NCBI GenBank assembly: GCA_938049325.1
Contig: CALICC010000059.1
Span: 1-36,074 of the forward strand
Length of the DNA: 36,074 bases
Direction of reading: 5' to 3'
Source: an uncultured Ilumatobacter sp.
Lineage (GTDB): Bacteria > Actinomycetota > Acidimicrobiia > Acidimicrobiales > Ilumatobacteraceae
Shown here: positions 27,968 to 35,575 of the stretch, in pieces
Layout of the letters: each line of letters starts with the position of its first letter
Numbering within the stretch: the stretch's first letter is position 1
Made by a program: the position numbers and the translations under genes
The notes under the pieces: generated by a model
The model's input: only the letters and a program-made list of their open reading frames with translations
Database searches by the model: none
What the model was told of the DNA's origin: nothing

Positions 27968-28999
27968 TCACATCGGGAGACGAATCTCGACGATGCCGCC
28001 GGGTCCGGCGAGCAGGCCGACCGTGCCGCTGTGAGCGGTGACGATGCCTTTGGCGATCGACAGGCCGAGCCCGGCCGTTCCCGTTCGCGTGTCGCGCGCT
28101 TCATCCGCCCGCGTGAACGGCTCGAAGGCTCGGTCGCGGAATTCAGCGGGGAAACCGGACCCTTCGTCGATGACGCGCAGCACAGCCTCACCACCGACCG
28201 CCTCCACCTGCACCAGGACGACCGAGTCGTTGGGTGCGTGCCGGATCGCATTGTCGAGCAGGTTGCGCACGACGCGCGCCAGTTGCGAGCCGTCGGCGTT
28301 GATCGACACTCGGGACTCGGTTTCGAGAAGCAGCTTGACCCGGCGCTGCTCCGCGAGCGGCCGCACGGTTTCCATCGACTCGTCAGCCAGCTCGGTGAGG
28401 TCGAGCATGGTCCGACTGAGTTCGAGCGTGCCGCTGACGAGCCGCGTGTGGAGCTGCAGGTCGTCGACGAGTGACGAGAGCGCCTTCACCTGTCGTTCCA
28501 TGCCGACGAGGTACTTGTCTGGGTCTGGGGCGACGCCGTCGCGGATGGCCTCGACCGCGGCACGCAGCGCCGCGAGTGGGGTGCGTAGATCGTGGGAGAT
28601 CGACGACAGCATGAGCGATCGTTCCTGCTCGACCGTGTCGAGACGATCGACCATCACGTCGAACATCTCGGCTGCCTCACCCAGTTCGTCATTGCGCTGC
28701 ACGCCGGTGCGCGCCGAGAGGTCACCATCGGCCACCTTCATCGCGGCGGAGCAGATGCGCTTGGCATCGCGGGCGACAGGTCGAGCCAACAGCACCGCCA
28801 CCATGGCCGCAGCGAGGACGGCCGGAACCAGCGCCCACATCACGATCCGCAGGTCGTGATCGTTGATGAACATCGTCTGGGCGGCGATCGCGATCATCAT
28901 GATCGCGACACCGAGAACGGCCAGGGTGGCGCCGAGGAACCGGCGTCCCAGCCGGTTCATCCCGTGCGCCTTGTGCTCGAGCGGGGACAGGTCGGTCAT
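27968..28999 (-). CDS. Sensor histidine kinase with a very short outside loop
   Basis: 343 residues. Two membrane helices (about 22-42 and 53-72) are separated by only some 10 residues (FINDHDLRIV), which leaves no outside sensor domain and suggests that it senses a membrane or intramembrane signal. HAMP (about 72-125), then the HisKA helix with the phosphorylated His136 in SSISHDLRTPLAAL, and the HATPase domain with N box (LLDNAIRH), G1 (DEGSGFP), and G2 (TAGLGLSIAKGIV). Start ATG at 28999, 7 nt after the stop of the response regulator gene, so the two are one operon. The stimulus is not deducible; the divergent acidic lipoprotein gene at 29.8 kb is a candidate target or signal partner. Confidence 0.92.
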   Translation of the reverse strand: MTDLSPLEHKAHGMNRLGRRFLGATLAVLGVAIMMIAIAAQTMFINDHDLRIVMWALVPAVLAAAMVAVLLARPVARDAKRICSAAMKVADGDLSARTGVQRNDELGEAAEMFDVMVDRLDTVEQERSLMLSSISHDLRTPLAALRAAVEAIRDGVAPDPDKYLVGMERQVKALSSLVDDLQLHTRLVSGTLELSRTMLDLTELADESMETVRPLAEQRRVKLLLETESRVSINADGSQLARVVRNLLDNAIRHAPNDSVVLVQVEAVGGEAVLRVIDEGSGFPAEFRDRAFEPFTRADEARDTRTGTAGLGLSIAKGIVTAHSGTVGLLAGPGGIVEIRLPM

Positions 29000-29006
29000 C
29001 GGATAC

Positions 29007-29696
29007 TCACGGTTCGAACCGGTAGCCGACACCCCACACCGTGGTGATCCAACGCGGCTTCTCCGGGTCGACCTCGATCTTGTTGCGGATACGACGGACG
29101 TGCACGGTGACGGTTGCTGGGTCTTGCCACTCGGGCGACGACTGCCAGACCTGCTCGAGCAGCTGCGCTCGCGAGAACACTTGACGCGGGGATGCAGCGA
29201 GGAACGCGAGAACGTCGAACTCTTTGGGAGTCAACTCGATGATGTCGTTCCCCATGCGGACCTCGCGTGCGAGGGGATCGATCTCGAGGCCGTCGAACTC
29301 GATGGGTTGCGGGGAGTTCGTTTCGCGACCGTTCGTGCGACGCAACACGCCGTTGACCCGAGCAGCGAGCTCGCGTGGTGAGAACGGCTTGACGACGTAG
29401 TCGTCAGCACCGAGCTCGAGTCCGGACACACGGTCGGACTCCTCGGCTCGGGCGGTCAACATGATCACCGGAATGTTGCTGGTCTGGCGGACGCGGCGCA
29501 AGATGTCGAGACCGTTGACCCCGGGCAGCATCATGTCGAGCACCACGAGGTCAGGTGGCTGCGCCTCGAGGAGTTCGAGTGCGGTTGTGCCGTCGGCAGC
29601 TTCCGCCACGTCGTGGCCGTCACGGCGCAGGTAGCTGACAACGACCTCTCGTACGGTCGGCTCATCGTCGACGACCAAGACTTTTGTTCCCGTCAT
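29007..29696 (-). CDS. OmpR/PhoB-family response regulator
   Basis: 229 residues. Receiver domain with the acidic pair Asp10-Asp11, phosphorylated Asp54 (VVLDMMLPG), Thr in MLTARAE and Lys103 (VVKPFSPREL), then an OmpR winged helix (about 135-228: LTPKEFDVLAFLAASPRQVFSR, VTVHVRRIRNKIE, WITTVWGVGYRFEP). All key residues are intact, unlike the GlnR-like protein. The start is ATG at 29696 with GAGGA 7 nt upstream; the frame is open much further, but that part is the shadow of the repeats in the lipoprotein gene on the other strand. Partner of the kinase that follows. Confidence 0.94.
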   Translation of the reverse strand: MTGTKVLVVDDEPTVREVVVSYLRRDGHDVAEAADGTTALELLEAQPPDLVVLDMMLPGVNGLDILRRVRQTSNIPVIMLTARAEESDRVSGLELGADDYVVKPFSPRELAARVNGVLRRTNGRETNSPQPIEFDGLEIDPLAREVRMGNDIIELTPKEFDVLAFLAASPRQVFSRAQLLEQVWQSSPEWQDPATVTVHVRRIRNKIEVDPEKPRWITTVWGVGYRFEP

Positions 29697-29739
29697 GGGA
29701 GCATCCTCACGTGTCTCGTGAACAAGTTCAACCCGAAGC

Positions 29740-29783
29740 GATTTCTGTTTCTGGTTTGGCTTCATCGGTTTCGACTTCTGTTC
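29740..29783. promoter_or_regulatory. Candidate response-regulator sites in the divergent promoter
   Basis: GATTTCTGTTT (29740-29750) and GACTTCTGTTC (29773-29783) are direct repeats 33 nt apart (three helical turns) in the 133-nt gap between the regulator gene and the lipoprotein gene. OmpR-type regulators bind such direct repeats. Weak evidence. Confidence 0.3.
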
Positions 29784-29829
29784 GCAAGATGACTGCCCCC
29801 GTTCTGATCTGCACCTCAGGCTCGTCTCC

Positions 29830-30975
29830 ATGTACAAAAACACTCTCAACTCCCGATTCCTCAACGGCCGCCGTGGCCTCGCTCTCGCCGTTGCCGGCGT
29901 CGTGACGCTCGCGGCATGTGGTTCCGACGACAACGCCACCGAGGACACGCCAATCGACACCGTGGCCGAAGAGGCCGCGCCGGCCGAAGACGATGCCATG
30001 GAAGACGACGCGATGGAAGAAGACGCCATGGAAGACGATGCGATGGAAGACGATGCGATGGAAGAAGACGCCATGGAAGAAGACGCCATGGAGGAAGACG
30101 CCATGGAAGAAGACGCCATGGAAGAAGACGCCATGGAAGAAGACGCCATGGAGGAAGGATCGGTGCCGATCGTGCAACTGCAGTTCGACGGCCTGCCAGT
30201 GCTGGGCGACGCTGCGGTCTACGAAGGCTGGGCAATCGTCGACGGCGCACCCGTCACCACCGGCCGCTTCACCGTCGACGAAGCTGGCACTCAATTCGAC
30301 GACGACGGCAATGAGGTCGACCACTTCGCTGTCGATGCCACCGACGCCACGGCCTTCGTGCTCACCATCGAGCCGACGTTCGACGACGACCCAGCTCCGT
30401 CCGACATTCATCTGCTCGGCGGCGACATCGTCGACGGCACCGCCCGCCTGTCGATCGATCACCCGACGGCGATCACCACCGACTTTGCCGAAGCTGCCGG
30501 ATCGGTCGAGGTCGTCGTGCCGACCGCGCCCGACTCGCCGATCGACACCGCCGGAATCTGGTTCTTCAAAGATGGCGCAGGCAGCCTGACGCTCCCCGAC
30601 CTCCCCGCCGGGTGGGTGTATGAAGGTTGGGCGGTATTCGACGGCATCCCCGTCTCGACCGGCCGCTTCACCGATCCGAACATGGCTGACGACTTCGACG
30701 GCTTCAGCGGTGACGGGTCCGGCCCGGCCACGCCAGGCGAGGACTTCATCCAGAACGCACCCGACGGCCTCGAGTTCCCCCGCTCGGCAGCTGGTGCGAC
30801 GGTCGTCGTGTCGGTCGAACCAATCGACGATGACTCCCCCGCACCGTTCGTGCTCAAGCCGCTCGTGGGCGAACTGCCTGCCGAGGTCGAGCGTCTCGGT
30901 GAGTACCCGTTGAACAACACCGGAACCGACACGTTCCCCACCGGCGTGGCGAACATCGTCCCCGCCGACGCCTGA
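29830..30975 (+). CDS. Lipoprotein with acidic pentapeptide repeats and two RskA-like modules
   Basis: 381 residues. A signal peptide ends in a lipobox (VVTLAACGSDD). Residues 54-108 are eleven copies of the pentapeptide (D/E)DAME, encoded by a 15-bp minisatellite; this should be an extended, strongly negative stalk. Two similar modules follow: VYEGWAIVDGAPVTTGRF and VYEGWAVFDGIPVSTGRF, each embedded in about 120 residues; the pattern recalls the extracytoplasmic domain of anti-sigma-K factors (RskA), though here without a membrane helix or a cytoplasmic zinc domain. Start ATG at 29830; no strong ribosome-binding site. It is divergent from the two-component system. A surface sensor or metal-binding protein is possible; function unknown. 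A repeat array follows the stop. Confidence 0.72.
   Translation: MYKNTLNSRFLNGRRGLALAVAGVVTLAACGSDDNATEDTPIDTVAEEAAPAEDDAMEDDAMEEDAMEDDAMEDDAMEEDAMEEDAMEEDAMEEDAMEEDAMEEDAMEEGSVPIVQLQFDGLPVLGDAAVYEGWAIVDGAPVTTGRFTVDEAGTQFDDDGNEVDHFAVDATDATAFVLTIEPTFDDDPAPSDIHLLGGDIVDGTARLSIDHPTAITTDFAEAAGSVEVVVPTAPDSPIDTAGIWFFKDGAGSLTLPDLPAGWVYEGWAVFDGIPVSTGRFTDPNMADDFDGFSGDGSGPATPGEDFIQNAPDGLEFPRSAAGATVVVSVEPIDDDSPAPFVLKPLVGELPAEVERLGEYPLNNTGTDTFPTGVANIVPADA
29989..30153 (+). repeat. 15-bp in-frame minisatellite (11 units)
   Basis: Eleven units coding (D/E)DAME; the last six are nearly identical in sequence (GAAGACGCCATGGAA type), the first five vary in the first and second codons. The homogeneous 3' half suggests recent copying. 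Unit length is a multiple of three, so copy changes keep the frame. Confidence 0.95.
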
Positions 30976-30987
30976 TCCCAGGCTCAC

Positions 30988-31118
30988 CCGTTCTGGTCCA
31001 CACCCCGTTCTGGTCCACACCCCGTTCTGGTCCACACCGGCGTCGGAATCCGACGTTGGGTTCGACCAGAACAGCTGGACCAGAACGGGTCGGCGCAACG
31101 GTGGACCAGAACGGTTGG
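30988..31118. repeat. 17-bp tandem array with inverted copies between convergent genes
   Basis: Three perfect head-to-tail copies of CCGTTCTGGTCCACACC (30988-31004, 31005-31021, 31022-31038), a CGTCGG/CCGACG hairpin (31041-31055), then three inverted partial copies (GACCAGAAC at 31064-31072; TGGACCAGAACGGG at 31076-31089; GTGGACCAGAACGG at 31101-31114). Lies between stops at 30975 and 31157. The direct and inverted parts can pair as a large stem-loop. Confidence 0.9.
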
Positions 31119-31156
31119 ATGAGACGAAGCGAGCGTGGTGCGTTGGAACGGGACGC

Positions 31157-31813
31157 TCAGGGCGCGAGGCGCTCGATCTGCCAGGTGCCGCCGTCGTCGC
31201 GTCGGTAACGAATCCGGTCGTGGAGTCGGCTCGGGCGGCCCTGCCAGAACTCCCACTCGGTCGGCACGAGGCGCCAACCGCCCCAGAAGCCGGGGCGCGG
31301 GACCGGATCACCATCCGCATCAGCCCCGAACTCGGCTTCGACCGCCGCGACACGACCTTCGAGAACGGAGCGGTCGGCGATCACCTCGCTCTGCGGGGAT
31401 GCCCACGCACCGAGCTGGCTGGACCTCGGACGCGAGGCGAAGTACTCGTCGGACTCCTCGCCCGACACTCGCTCGACCGTGCCGCGCACACGAACCTGGC
31501 GATGGAGATCGAGCCAGGCGAACACCGCCGACGCAACAGCGGACGCATCGAGTTGTTGGCTCTTGGCACCGGAGTAGTTCGTGTAGAACGCGAAGCCGCG
31601 TTCGTCGGCACCGCGTACCAAGACGATACGAGCGTCGGGGGCACCGTCGAGGCCAATGGTGCCCAGGGTCATCGCATTGGGCTCGGCGATCTCGGCGTCG
31701 AAGGCCTCATCGTGCCAGCGCTGCCATTGCATCATCGGGTCCGCGTACACGTCGTCAACGTCGAGCCCGGCAGTTTCGTACTGCACCCGTCGATCTCGGA
31801 TCGAGTCGCTCAC
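31157..31813 (-). CDS. pdxH: Pyridoxamine/pyridoxine 5'-phosphate oxidase
   Basis: FMN enzyme that makes pyridoxal 5'-phosphate from PNP or PMP. 218 residues. Family stretches: QYETAGLDVDDVYADPM at the start, ARIVLVRGADERGFAFYTNY, SGAKSQQLDA, RPRSSQLGAWASPQS near residue 140 and the C-terminal GFWGGWRLVPTEWEFWQG with RLHDRIRYRR. I take GTG at 31813 (VSDSIRDRR) as the start: it begins 1 nt after the serS stop (TGACGTG), so it is translationally coupled. The frame stays open upstream inside serS, which is not meaningful. The product serves the many PLP enzymes, whose reactive by-products RidA (9.4 kb) handles. Confidence 0.92.
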   Translation of the reverse strand: MSDSIRDRRVQYETAGLDVDDVYADPMMQWQRWHDEAFDAEIAEPNAMTLGTIGLDGAPDARIVLVRGADERGFAFYTNYSGAKSQQLDASAVASAVFAWLDLHRQVRVRGTVERVSGEESDEYFASRPRSSQLGAWASPQSEVIADRSVLEGRVAAVEAEFGADADGDPVPRPGFWGGWRLVPTEWEFWQGRPSRLHDRIRYRRDDGGTWQIERLAP

Positions 31814-31814
31814 G

Positions 31815-33125
31815 TCACGCCGTTGGAGCGATCGTGGTGATGCCGCGCATGTACGGATCCAGCACTTCGGGCACGGTGACGCTGCCATCTTCGTTGCGGC
31901 AGTTCTCGATGATCGCGGCCCACACTCGCGGCACGGCAAGTGCCGAGCCGTTGAGCGTGTGCGCGAACTCGGTGCCCTTGATGGGTTTGCCGTCGGCGTC
32001 GTGTCGCTTGAGTCGGATGGCGGCGCGACGTGCCTGGTAATCACCCAGCCAGCTCACCGACGACACTTCGAGCCACGCATCGGCGCCCGGGGCGTAGACC
32101 TCGACGTCGAACGTGCGGTGATGGCTCTGGCCCATGTCGCCCGTGCAGATTTCGATCACTCGATACGGCAACTCGAGTTCGGCGATTGCTCGCTCGGAGC
32201 GAGCGACCATGTCGTCGAGCAGGTCGGGCGCCTGCTCCGGAGTGGAGTACGCCATCAACTCGACCTTGTCGAACTCGTGCGCTCTGAGCATGCCCCGCGT
32301 GTCGCGTCCCGCCGAGCCAGCCTCGCGGCGATACGACGAACTGTGCGCCATGAGCCGGATCGGGAGCGCCGTGTCGTCGAGGGTTTCACCTGCGTAGATC
32401 GACGTGAGCGGTGCCTCGGCGGTGGGGCTCGCCCACAGGTCGTCGCGTTCGATCGCGTACGCGTCATCGGCGAACTTCGGGAGCTGACCGGTTGCGGTCA
32501 ATGTGGCGGTGCTCACCAACGACGGCACGCGCATCTCTTCGTGGGCGTCTGCATTGAGGTCGAGGCCGTACTGACACAGTGCTCGAGCCAGCGTGGCGCC
32601 GGCGCCGCGCTGCATCGTGAACATCGCACCCGAGATCTTGGTGGCACGTTCGTTGTCGAGAATGCCGAGTGCGTCGGCGGTTTCCCAGTGCGGCACACGC
32701 TGATGCTCGGGGTAGTCGTCGAGCAGATTGATCGGGCCGATGACGACGGGATTGTCGTCGTCGCTCGCGCCGTCGGGCGTTGCGTCCGACGGCAGGTTCG
32801 GGATGCCGAGCAAGATGTCTCGCAGCGCTTGCGACACTTCGTCGTGTTCGGCGGCGAGCACCTTCTCTCGGCCGCCGTGCTCCTTGCTCTGCGCTTGCAG
32901 CGCTTCGGCTTCGTCGACCTTGCCGTCGCGTCGCAGCCCGCCGACCTCTTTCGAAATCGTGTTGACCTTGGCTCGGATCTCGTCACGTTCTCGAGCGATG
33001 TCGAGCAGCCGGGCATCGAGCCGAGCGGCGTGGTCGACTTCGTCGAGGATCGCAGGCCGCTGGCGGCGAGACAGCGACGCCTTCACGGCATCGAGGTCGG
33101 TTCGCAGGAGGCGTTGATCGATCAC
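31815..33125 (-). CDS. serS: Seryl-tRNA synthetase
   Basis: Class II synthetase that charges tRNA-Ser. 436 residues. The N-terminal long coiled-coil arm covers about residues 25-105 (LLDIARERDEIRAKVNTISK to EVSQALRDILLGIPN), then the catalytic core: ATLTATGQLPKFADDAYAIE, ASPTAEAPLTSIYAGE, motif 2 SSYRREAGSAGRDTRGMLRAHEFDKVEL, and motif 3 LNGSALAVPRVWAAIIEN. The sequence SVSWLGDYQARRA replaces the more common SNCTDFQARR pattern before motif 3. The start is GTG at 33125: TAGCCT ends 8 nt upstream and there is no ribosome-binding site. pdxH follows directly. Confidence 0.96.
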   Translation of the reverse strand: MIDQRLLRTDLDAVKASLSRRQRPAILDEVDHAARLDARLLDIARERDEIRAKVNTISKEVGGLRRDGKVDEAEALQAQSKEHGGREKVLAAEHDEVSQALRDILLGIPNLPSDATPDGASDDDNPVVIGPINLLDDYPEHQRVPHWETADALGILDNERATKISGAMFTMQRGAGATLARALCQYGLDLNADAHEEMRVPSLVSTATLTATGQLPKFADDAYAIERDDLWASPTAEAPLTSIYAGETLDDTALPIRLMAHSSSYRREAGSAGRDTRGMLRAHEFDKVELMAYSTPEQAPDLLDDMVARSERAIAELELPYRVIEICTGDMGQSHHRTFDVEVYAPGADAWLEVSSVSWLGDYQARRAAIRLKRHDADGKPIKGTEFAHTLNGSALAVPRVWAAIIENCRNEDGSVTVPEVLDPYMRGITTIAPTA

Positions 33126-33133
33126 GAAACGCG

Positions 33134-33139
33134 AGGCTA
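33134..33139 (-). promoter_or_regulatory. Leaderless -10 box (TAGCCT) of serS-pdxH
   Basis: TAGCCT on the minus strand, 8 nt before the GTG at 33125. Confidence 0.45.
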
Positions 33140-33205
33140 CTGGCGCCACCGGTGCGTGGTCATGCTGCGTTTCGAGCGCCGACCGCTGCGCGGCCGACGA
33201 CCGGC

Positions 33206-34114
33206 TCAGAAGTCGTAGATCGTGTTCAGATCCGGGTACCCGCGGAAGGGCGGAAGCCGGTCGGGGTTCGGGCACTCCTGCTCCTGGCCGATGGCGAGGT
33301 TCCAGGGAAGGATGCACGGGCGAGCATCAAGCGCAGCCATGTGGCGAGAGATCCAGTCGGCGACTCCCCACGAGCCGATCCAGCGCTGGTGCACGCCGTC
33401 GGTGAAGAACCACGACGACGCTCCCGCGGTGTATGTGTTGAGATCCCACAGCTGCAGTTCGGGGTAGGCACCCGATGCGACGATTTCGGCGAGTTCGACA
33501 TTCATCGAGGCGTAGTTCGATCTGACATCGTCTTCTGTCGGAAGCTCGTAGGTGTTGTTGGTGCGATACGTGACCCAGGCAATGGTTTGAAAGCCTTTGG
33601 CTCGAGCAGCGTCGAGAATCATGCGCGACTGCCAGTCGAAGCCCACATGCCAATCGTTGTAACCGGTCGCGATCACGAGCACGTCGGTCGGCGAGGCTCG
33701 GCCCAAGATCTGCACTTCGCTCAAGGCGGTGCGCGGCGTGCGGTTCTCGCGACCATTGCACGACAGGTTCACCAAGCGGCGACACGACTCGAGCCGATGA
33801 TCGGCTTCAAAGCCTCGCAACCCGCCGAGCGCACCGTTCCATCGCACCCCGGCCATTGCCGAGTCACCGACGATCGTGGCCTTGCGGAGCGGCGGGGTCA
33901 GCCGTTGGGCAGTTTGAGATTCGCCCCCGGCCTCTTGAATCGGTTCGTCGATCGAGGAGGTGGCGTCGCGGTCAGCCGGAGCATCGGCCGCCGAGGGCGA
34001 ATCGATCGGCAGATCTGCCGATGGCTCTTCTTGTGCGCTCACTCCGACACCTGCACCAACCAGCGCGAGGGCGCCGGCGGTGAGTGCTGTACCGAATCTG
34101 TGACCCAACTTCAC
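33206..34114 (-). CDS. Secreted SGNH/GDSL-like protein
   Basis: 302 residues. A signal peptide (FGTALTAGALALVGAGVGVSAQ) is followed by a Asp/Ser/Ala/Pro linker (about 25-75) and an SGNH-like domain: block I TIVGDSAMAGVRWNG (Ser), a TGYNDWHVGFDW block with the Asn, and TDGVHQRWIGSWG with the Asp and His. Four to five cysteines (ESCRRLVNLSCNG and the end CILPWNL, ECPNPD) may form disulphides. The C-terminal region is distinct from the other SGNH protein at 7 kb; the two are not close paralogues. It could be an esterase or a wall-polymer deacetylase. The start is GTG at 34114 (VKLGHRFG), with TATCGT 7 nt upstream. Confidence 0.7.
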   Translation of the reverse strand: MKLGHRFGTALTAGALALVGAGVGVSAQEEPSADLPIDSPSAADAPADRDATSSIDEPIQEAGGESQTAQRLTPPLRKATIVGDSAMAGVRWNGALGGLRGFEADHRLESCRRLVNLSCNGRENRTPRTALSEVQILGRASPTDVLVIATGYNDWHVGFDWQSRMILDAARAKGFQTIAWVTYRTNNTYELPTEDDVRSNYASMNVELAEIVASGAYPELQLWDLNTYTAGASSWFFTDGVHQRWIGSWGVADWISRHMAALDARPCILPWNLAIGQEQECPNPDRLPPFRGYPDLNTIYDF

Positions 34115-34121
34115 GGCCGAA

Positions 34122-34127
34122 ACGATA
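34122..34127 (-). promoter_or_regulatory. Leaderless -10 box (TATCGT) of the secreted SGNH gene
   Basis: TATCGT on the minus strand, 7 nt before the GTG at 34114. Confidence 0.45.
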
Positions 34128-34184
34128 GCGAACCGCAGCCAGCGCGAGGGGCCAGCTTGCAACGTCGCTTGCAGTGGTGGGCGG

Positions 34185-35120
34185 TCACTCTTCGCTTGGG
34201 GCCCGGCTCGCGGCGAACTCGCGCTCGATATCCGCTGTGGTCATCTGGTCGTCGTCGGTGCCGATGATCTCCGCATCGGGGATCACCGCGCCGGGTTGGC
34301 GGCGGTAGTCGTGCTGGCCTTCGTATTCGGTGGCGAAGCGCTTGAAGAAGATGAACACGACGATCGCCCACAGGAAGATGCCGCCCGCCGTCTTCATGAT
34401 CGCTCCGGCCAACTGCTGATCGATCGCCACACTCCAGCCGAAGACTCGCACCGGGATGTCGTAGCTCTTGTAAACCGCGCCTTCGGCGAAGGTGAGCCAC
34501 GCAGCAGGCACGGTCGGGACGACCGACTGCAAGAACAGGTAGATGCACTTGCCGAGCGGCCCGATCTGCAACTCGCGCAGCGGACCGACAACGGGCATCC
34601 ACATCAGCAGCGACAACATCACGACGGCGAAGTGCAACGAATAGTGCAACGGCCCCGACTCGACGGACTCGTTCACCATCAGGGGGATGTGGGTGACCAT
34701 GATGACGAGGTTGAACAACACGCCGGCGATCACCGGCTTGGTCATGAACTTGACCACCTCGTAGAACTTCCCGTTGCCGACGAGCACCCGCATCAGCCAC
34801 GTCGGGGTCGCCAGCAGCGCCAGCGGCGGCAGGAAGTAGCTCAGCATCATGTGCTGCAACATGTGCGCGGAGTACAGGTACTCCTCGGAGATGTCGTGCA
34901 TCGGCCAGTCGGAGGCGACCCACAGCATCAGCATCGCCGCGGCGAACGCTCGCTTGTTCTTCTTGCTCACCGGATCGACCCCGGCCGGCACGGCCTTCGG
35001 GCCGATCACCTTGACCATGTAGACGTACGCACCGACGAGGAACGCGACGAGGAGCCATACCTCTGGGTGCCACTGGAACTTCCAGGGCTGCACGTTCTCG
35101 GTTACCGCCTGTGCGAACAC
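34185..35120 (-). CDS. ctaG: Cytochrome c oxidase assembly factor CtaG (caa3 type)
   Basis: A polytopic membrane protein of 311 residues of the caa3_CtaG family, needed for copper insertion into cytochrome oxidase in Gram-positive bacteria. At least six or seven helices are visible, beginning WLLVAFLVGAYVYMVKVIG. The histidine-rich motif SAHMLQHMMLSYFLPPLALL near residue 85, preceded by ASDWPMHDISEEYL, and the later HIPLMVN and LHYSLHFAVVML are the family hallmarks. The C-terminal 50 residues are a charged cytoplasmic tail. Start GTG at 35120, TAGGCT 6 nt upstream. It follows the oxidase subunit IV gene by 56 nt, as expected for an oxidase operon. Not to be confused with the unrelated Cox11-type CtaG. 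Confidence 0.9.
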   Translation of the reverse strand: MFAQAVTENVQPWKFQWHPEVWLLVAFLVGAYVYMVKVIGPKAVPAGVDPVSKKNKRAFAAAMLMLWVASDWPMHDISEEYLYSAHMLQHMMLSYFLPPLALLATPTWLMRVLVGNGKFYEVVKFMTKPVIAGVLFNLVIMVTHIPLMVNESVESGPLHYSLHFAVVMLSLLMWMPVVGPLRELQIGPLGKCIYLFLQSVVPTVPAAWLTFAEGAVYKSYDIPVRVFGWSVAIDQQLAGAIMKTAGGIFLWAIVVFIFFKRFATEYEGQHDYRRQPGAVIPDAEIIGTDDDQMTTADIEREFAASRAPSEE

Positions 35121-35126
35121 GGAGTC

Positions 35127-35132
35127 AGCCTA
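35127..35132 (-). promoter_or_regulatory. Leaderless -10 box (TAGGCT) of ctaG
   Basis: TAGGCT on the minus strand, 6 nt before the GTG at 35120, so ctaG may have its own promoter besides read-through from the oxidase genes. Confidence 0.4.
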
Positions 35133-35176
35133 GGTCAGCAATGAAAACGAGCACCAGCGAGCTCGCGTGACGCGCG

Positions 35177-35563
35177 CTACGCGCTGAAGAAGCGGAAGGT
35201 GGCGAGCGCTGCGAGGTACACGCAGAGTGCCAGCACGAGCCCGGTGTAGAACAACCAACTGAAGATGCGGTCGTCGAACTTCAGGTGCATGAACATGCGC
35301 ACGACGATGGCGAACTTGACGACCATCATGCCGAGCAGTGCGGGCAGGAAGATCGGGCCGAGATCGATATAGCTCGCAGCTACTTCGAGCGCGGTGATCG
35401 CCGCGAGGATCAGCGCGATGACGATGTAGCGCGAATCGCTGGGGTGATCGTGGTGGTCGTCGTCGTGGTCAACCGCGCCGCCGTCGCCGTGACCGGCGGG
35501 TGCGTCGTGGTCGTCGTGAACAACGTCCATCTCGGGCGTCGTAGGTGCGTCAACGTCAGTCAT
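35177..35563 (-). CDS. Cytochrome c oxidase subunit IV family protein
   Basis: 128 residues. The last 85 form three membrane helices (YIVIALILAAITALEVAASYI, IFLPALLGMMVVKFAIVVRMFMHL, WLFYTGLVLALCVYLAAL) in the pattern of the small prokaryotic subunit IV that stabilises caa3-type oxidases; the VVRMFMHLKFD segment is characteristic. The N-terminal 45 residues are very rich in Asp and His (VVHDDHDAPAGHG, VDHDDDHHDHPSD) and could bind metal on the membrane face. Start: ATG at 35563, 12 nt after the stop of the subunit III gene; a TTG at 35575 directly after that stop is a less likely alternative. Confidence 0.85.
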   Translation of the reverse strand: MTDVDAPTTPEMDVVHDDHDAPAGHGDGGAVDHDDDHHDHPSDSRYIVIALILAAITALEVAASYIDLGPIFLPALLGMMVVKFAIVVRMFMHLKFDDRIFSWLFYTGLVLALCVYLAALATFRFFSA

Positions 35564-35575
35564 GTCTGCTCGCAA

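Noticed and set aside
29005..29030. GGTTCGAACC as a tRNA T-arm
   Set aside because: It codes for the end of the response regulator (GYRFEP); no other tRNA arms are around it.
29697..30149. N-terminal extension of the response regulator with ASSSM repeats
   Set aside because: Same minisatellite read in another frame. The receiver domain begins at 29696 with a ribosome-binding site directly before it.
30988..31038. CRISPR-like array
   Set aside because: The 17-bp units are joined without spacers and no cas gene is near.
29728..31353. 541-codon minus-strand frame with GVFFH repeats
   Set aside because: The repeats are only the reverse reading of the (D/E)DAME minisatellite. The plus-strand frame has a lipobox and folded modules.
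31656..33218. 520-codon plus-strand frame opposite serS and pdxH
   Set aside because: serS and pdxH are certain from their motifs; the opposite frame shows none.
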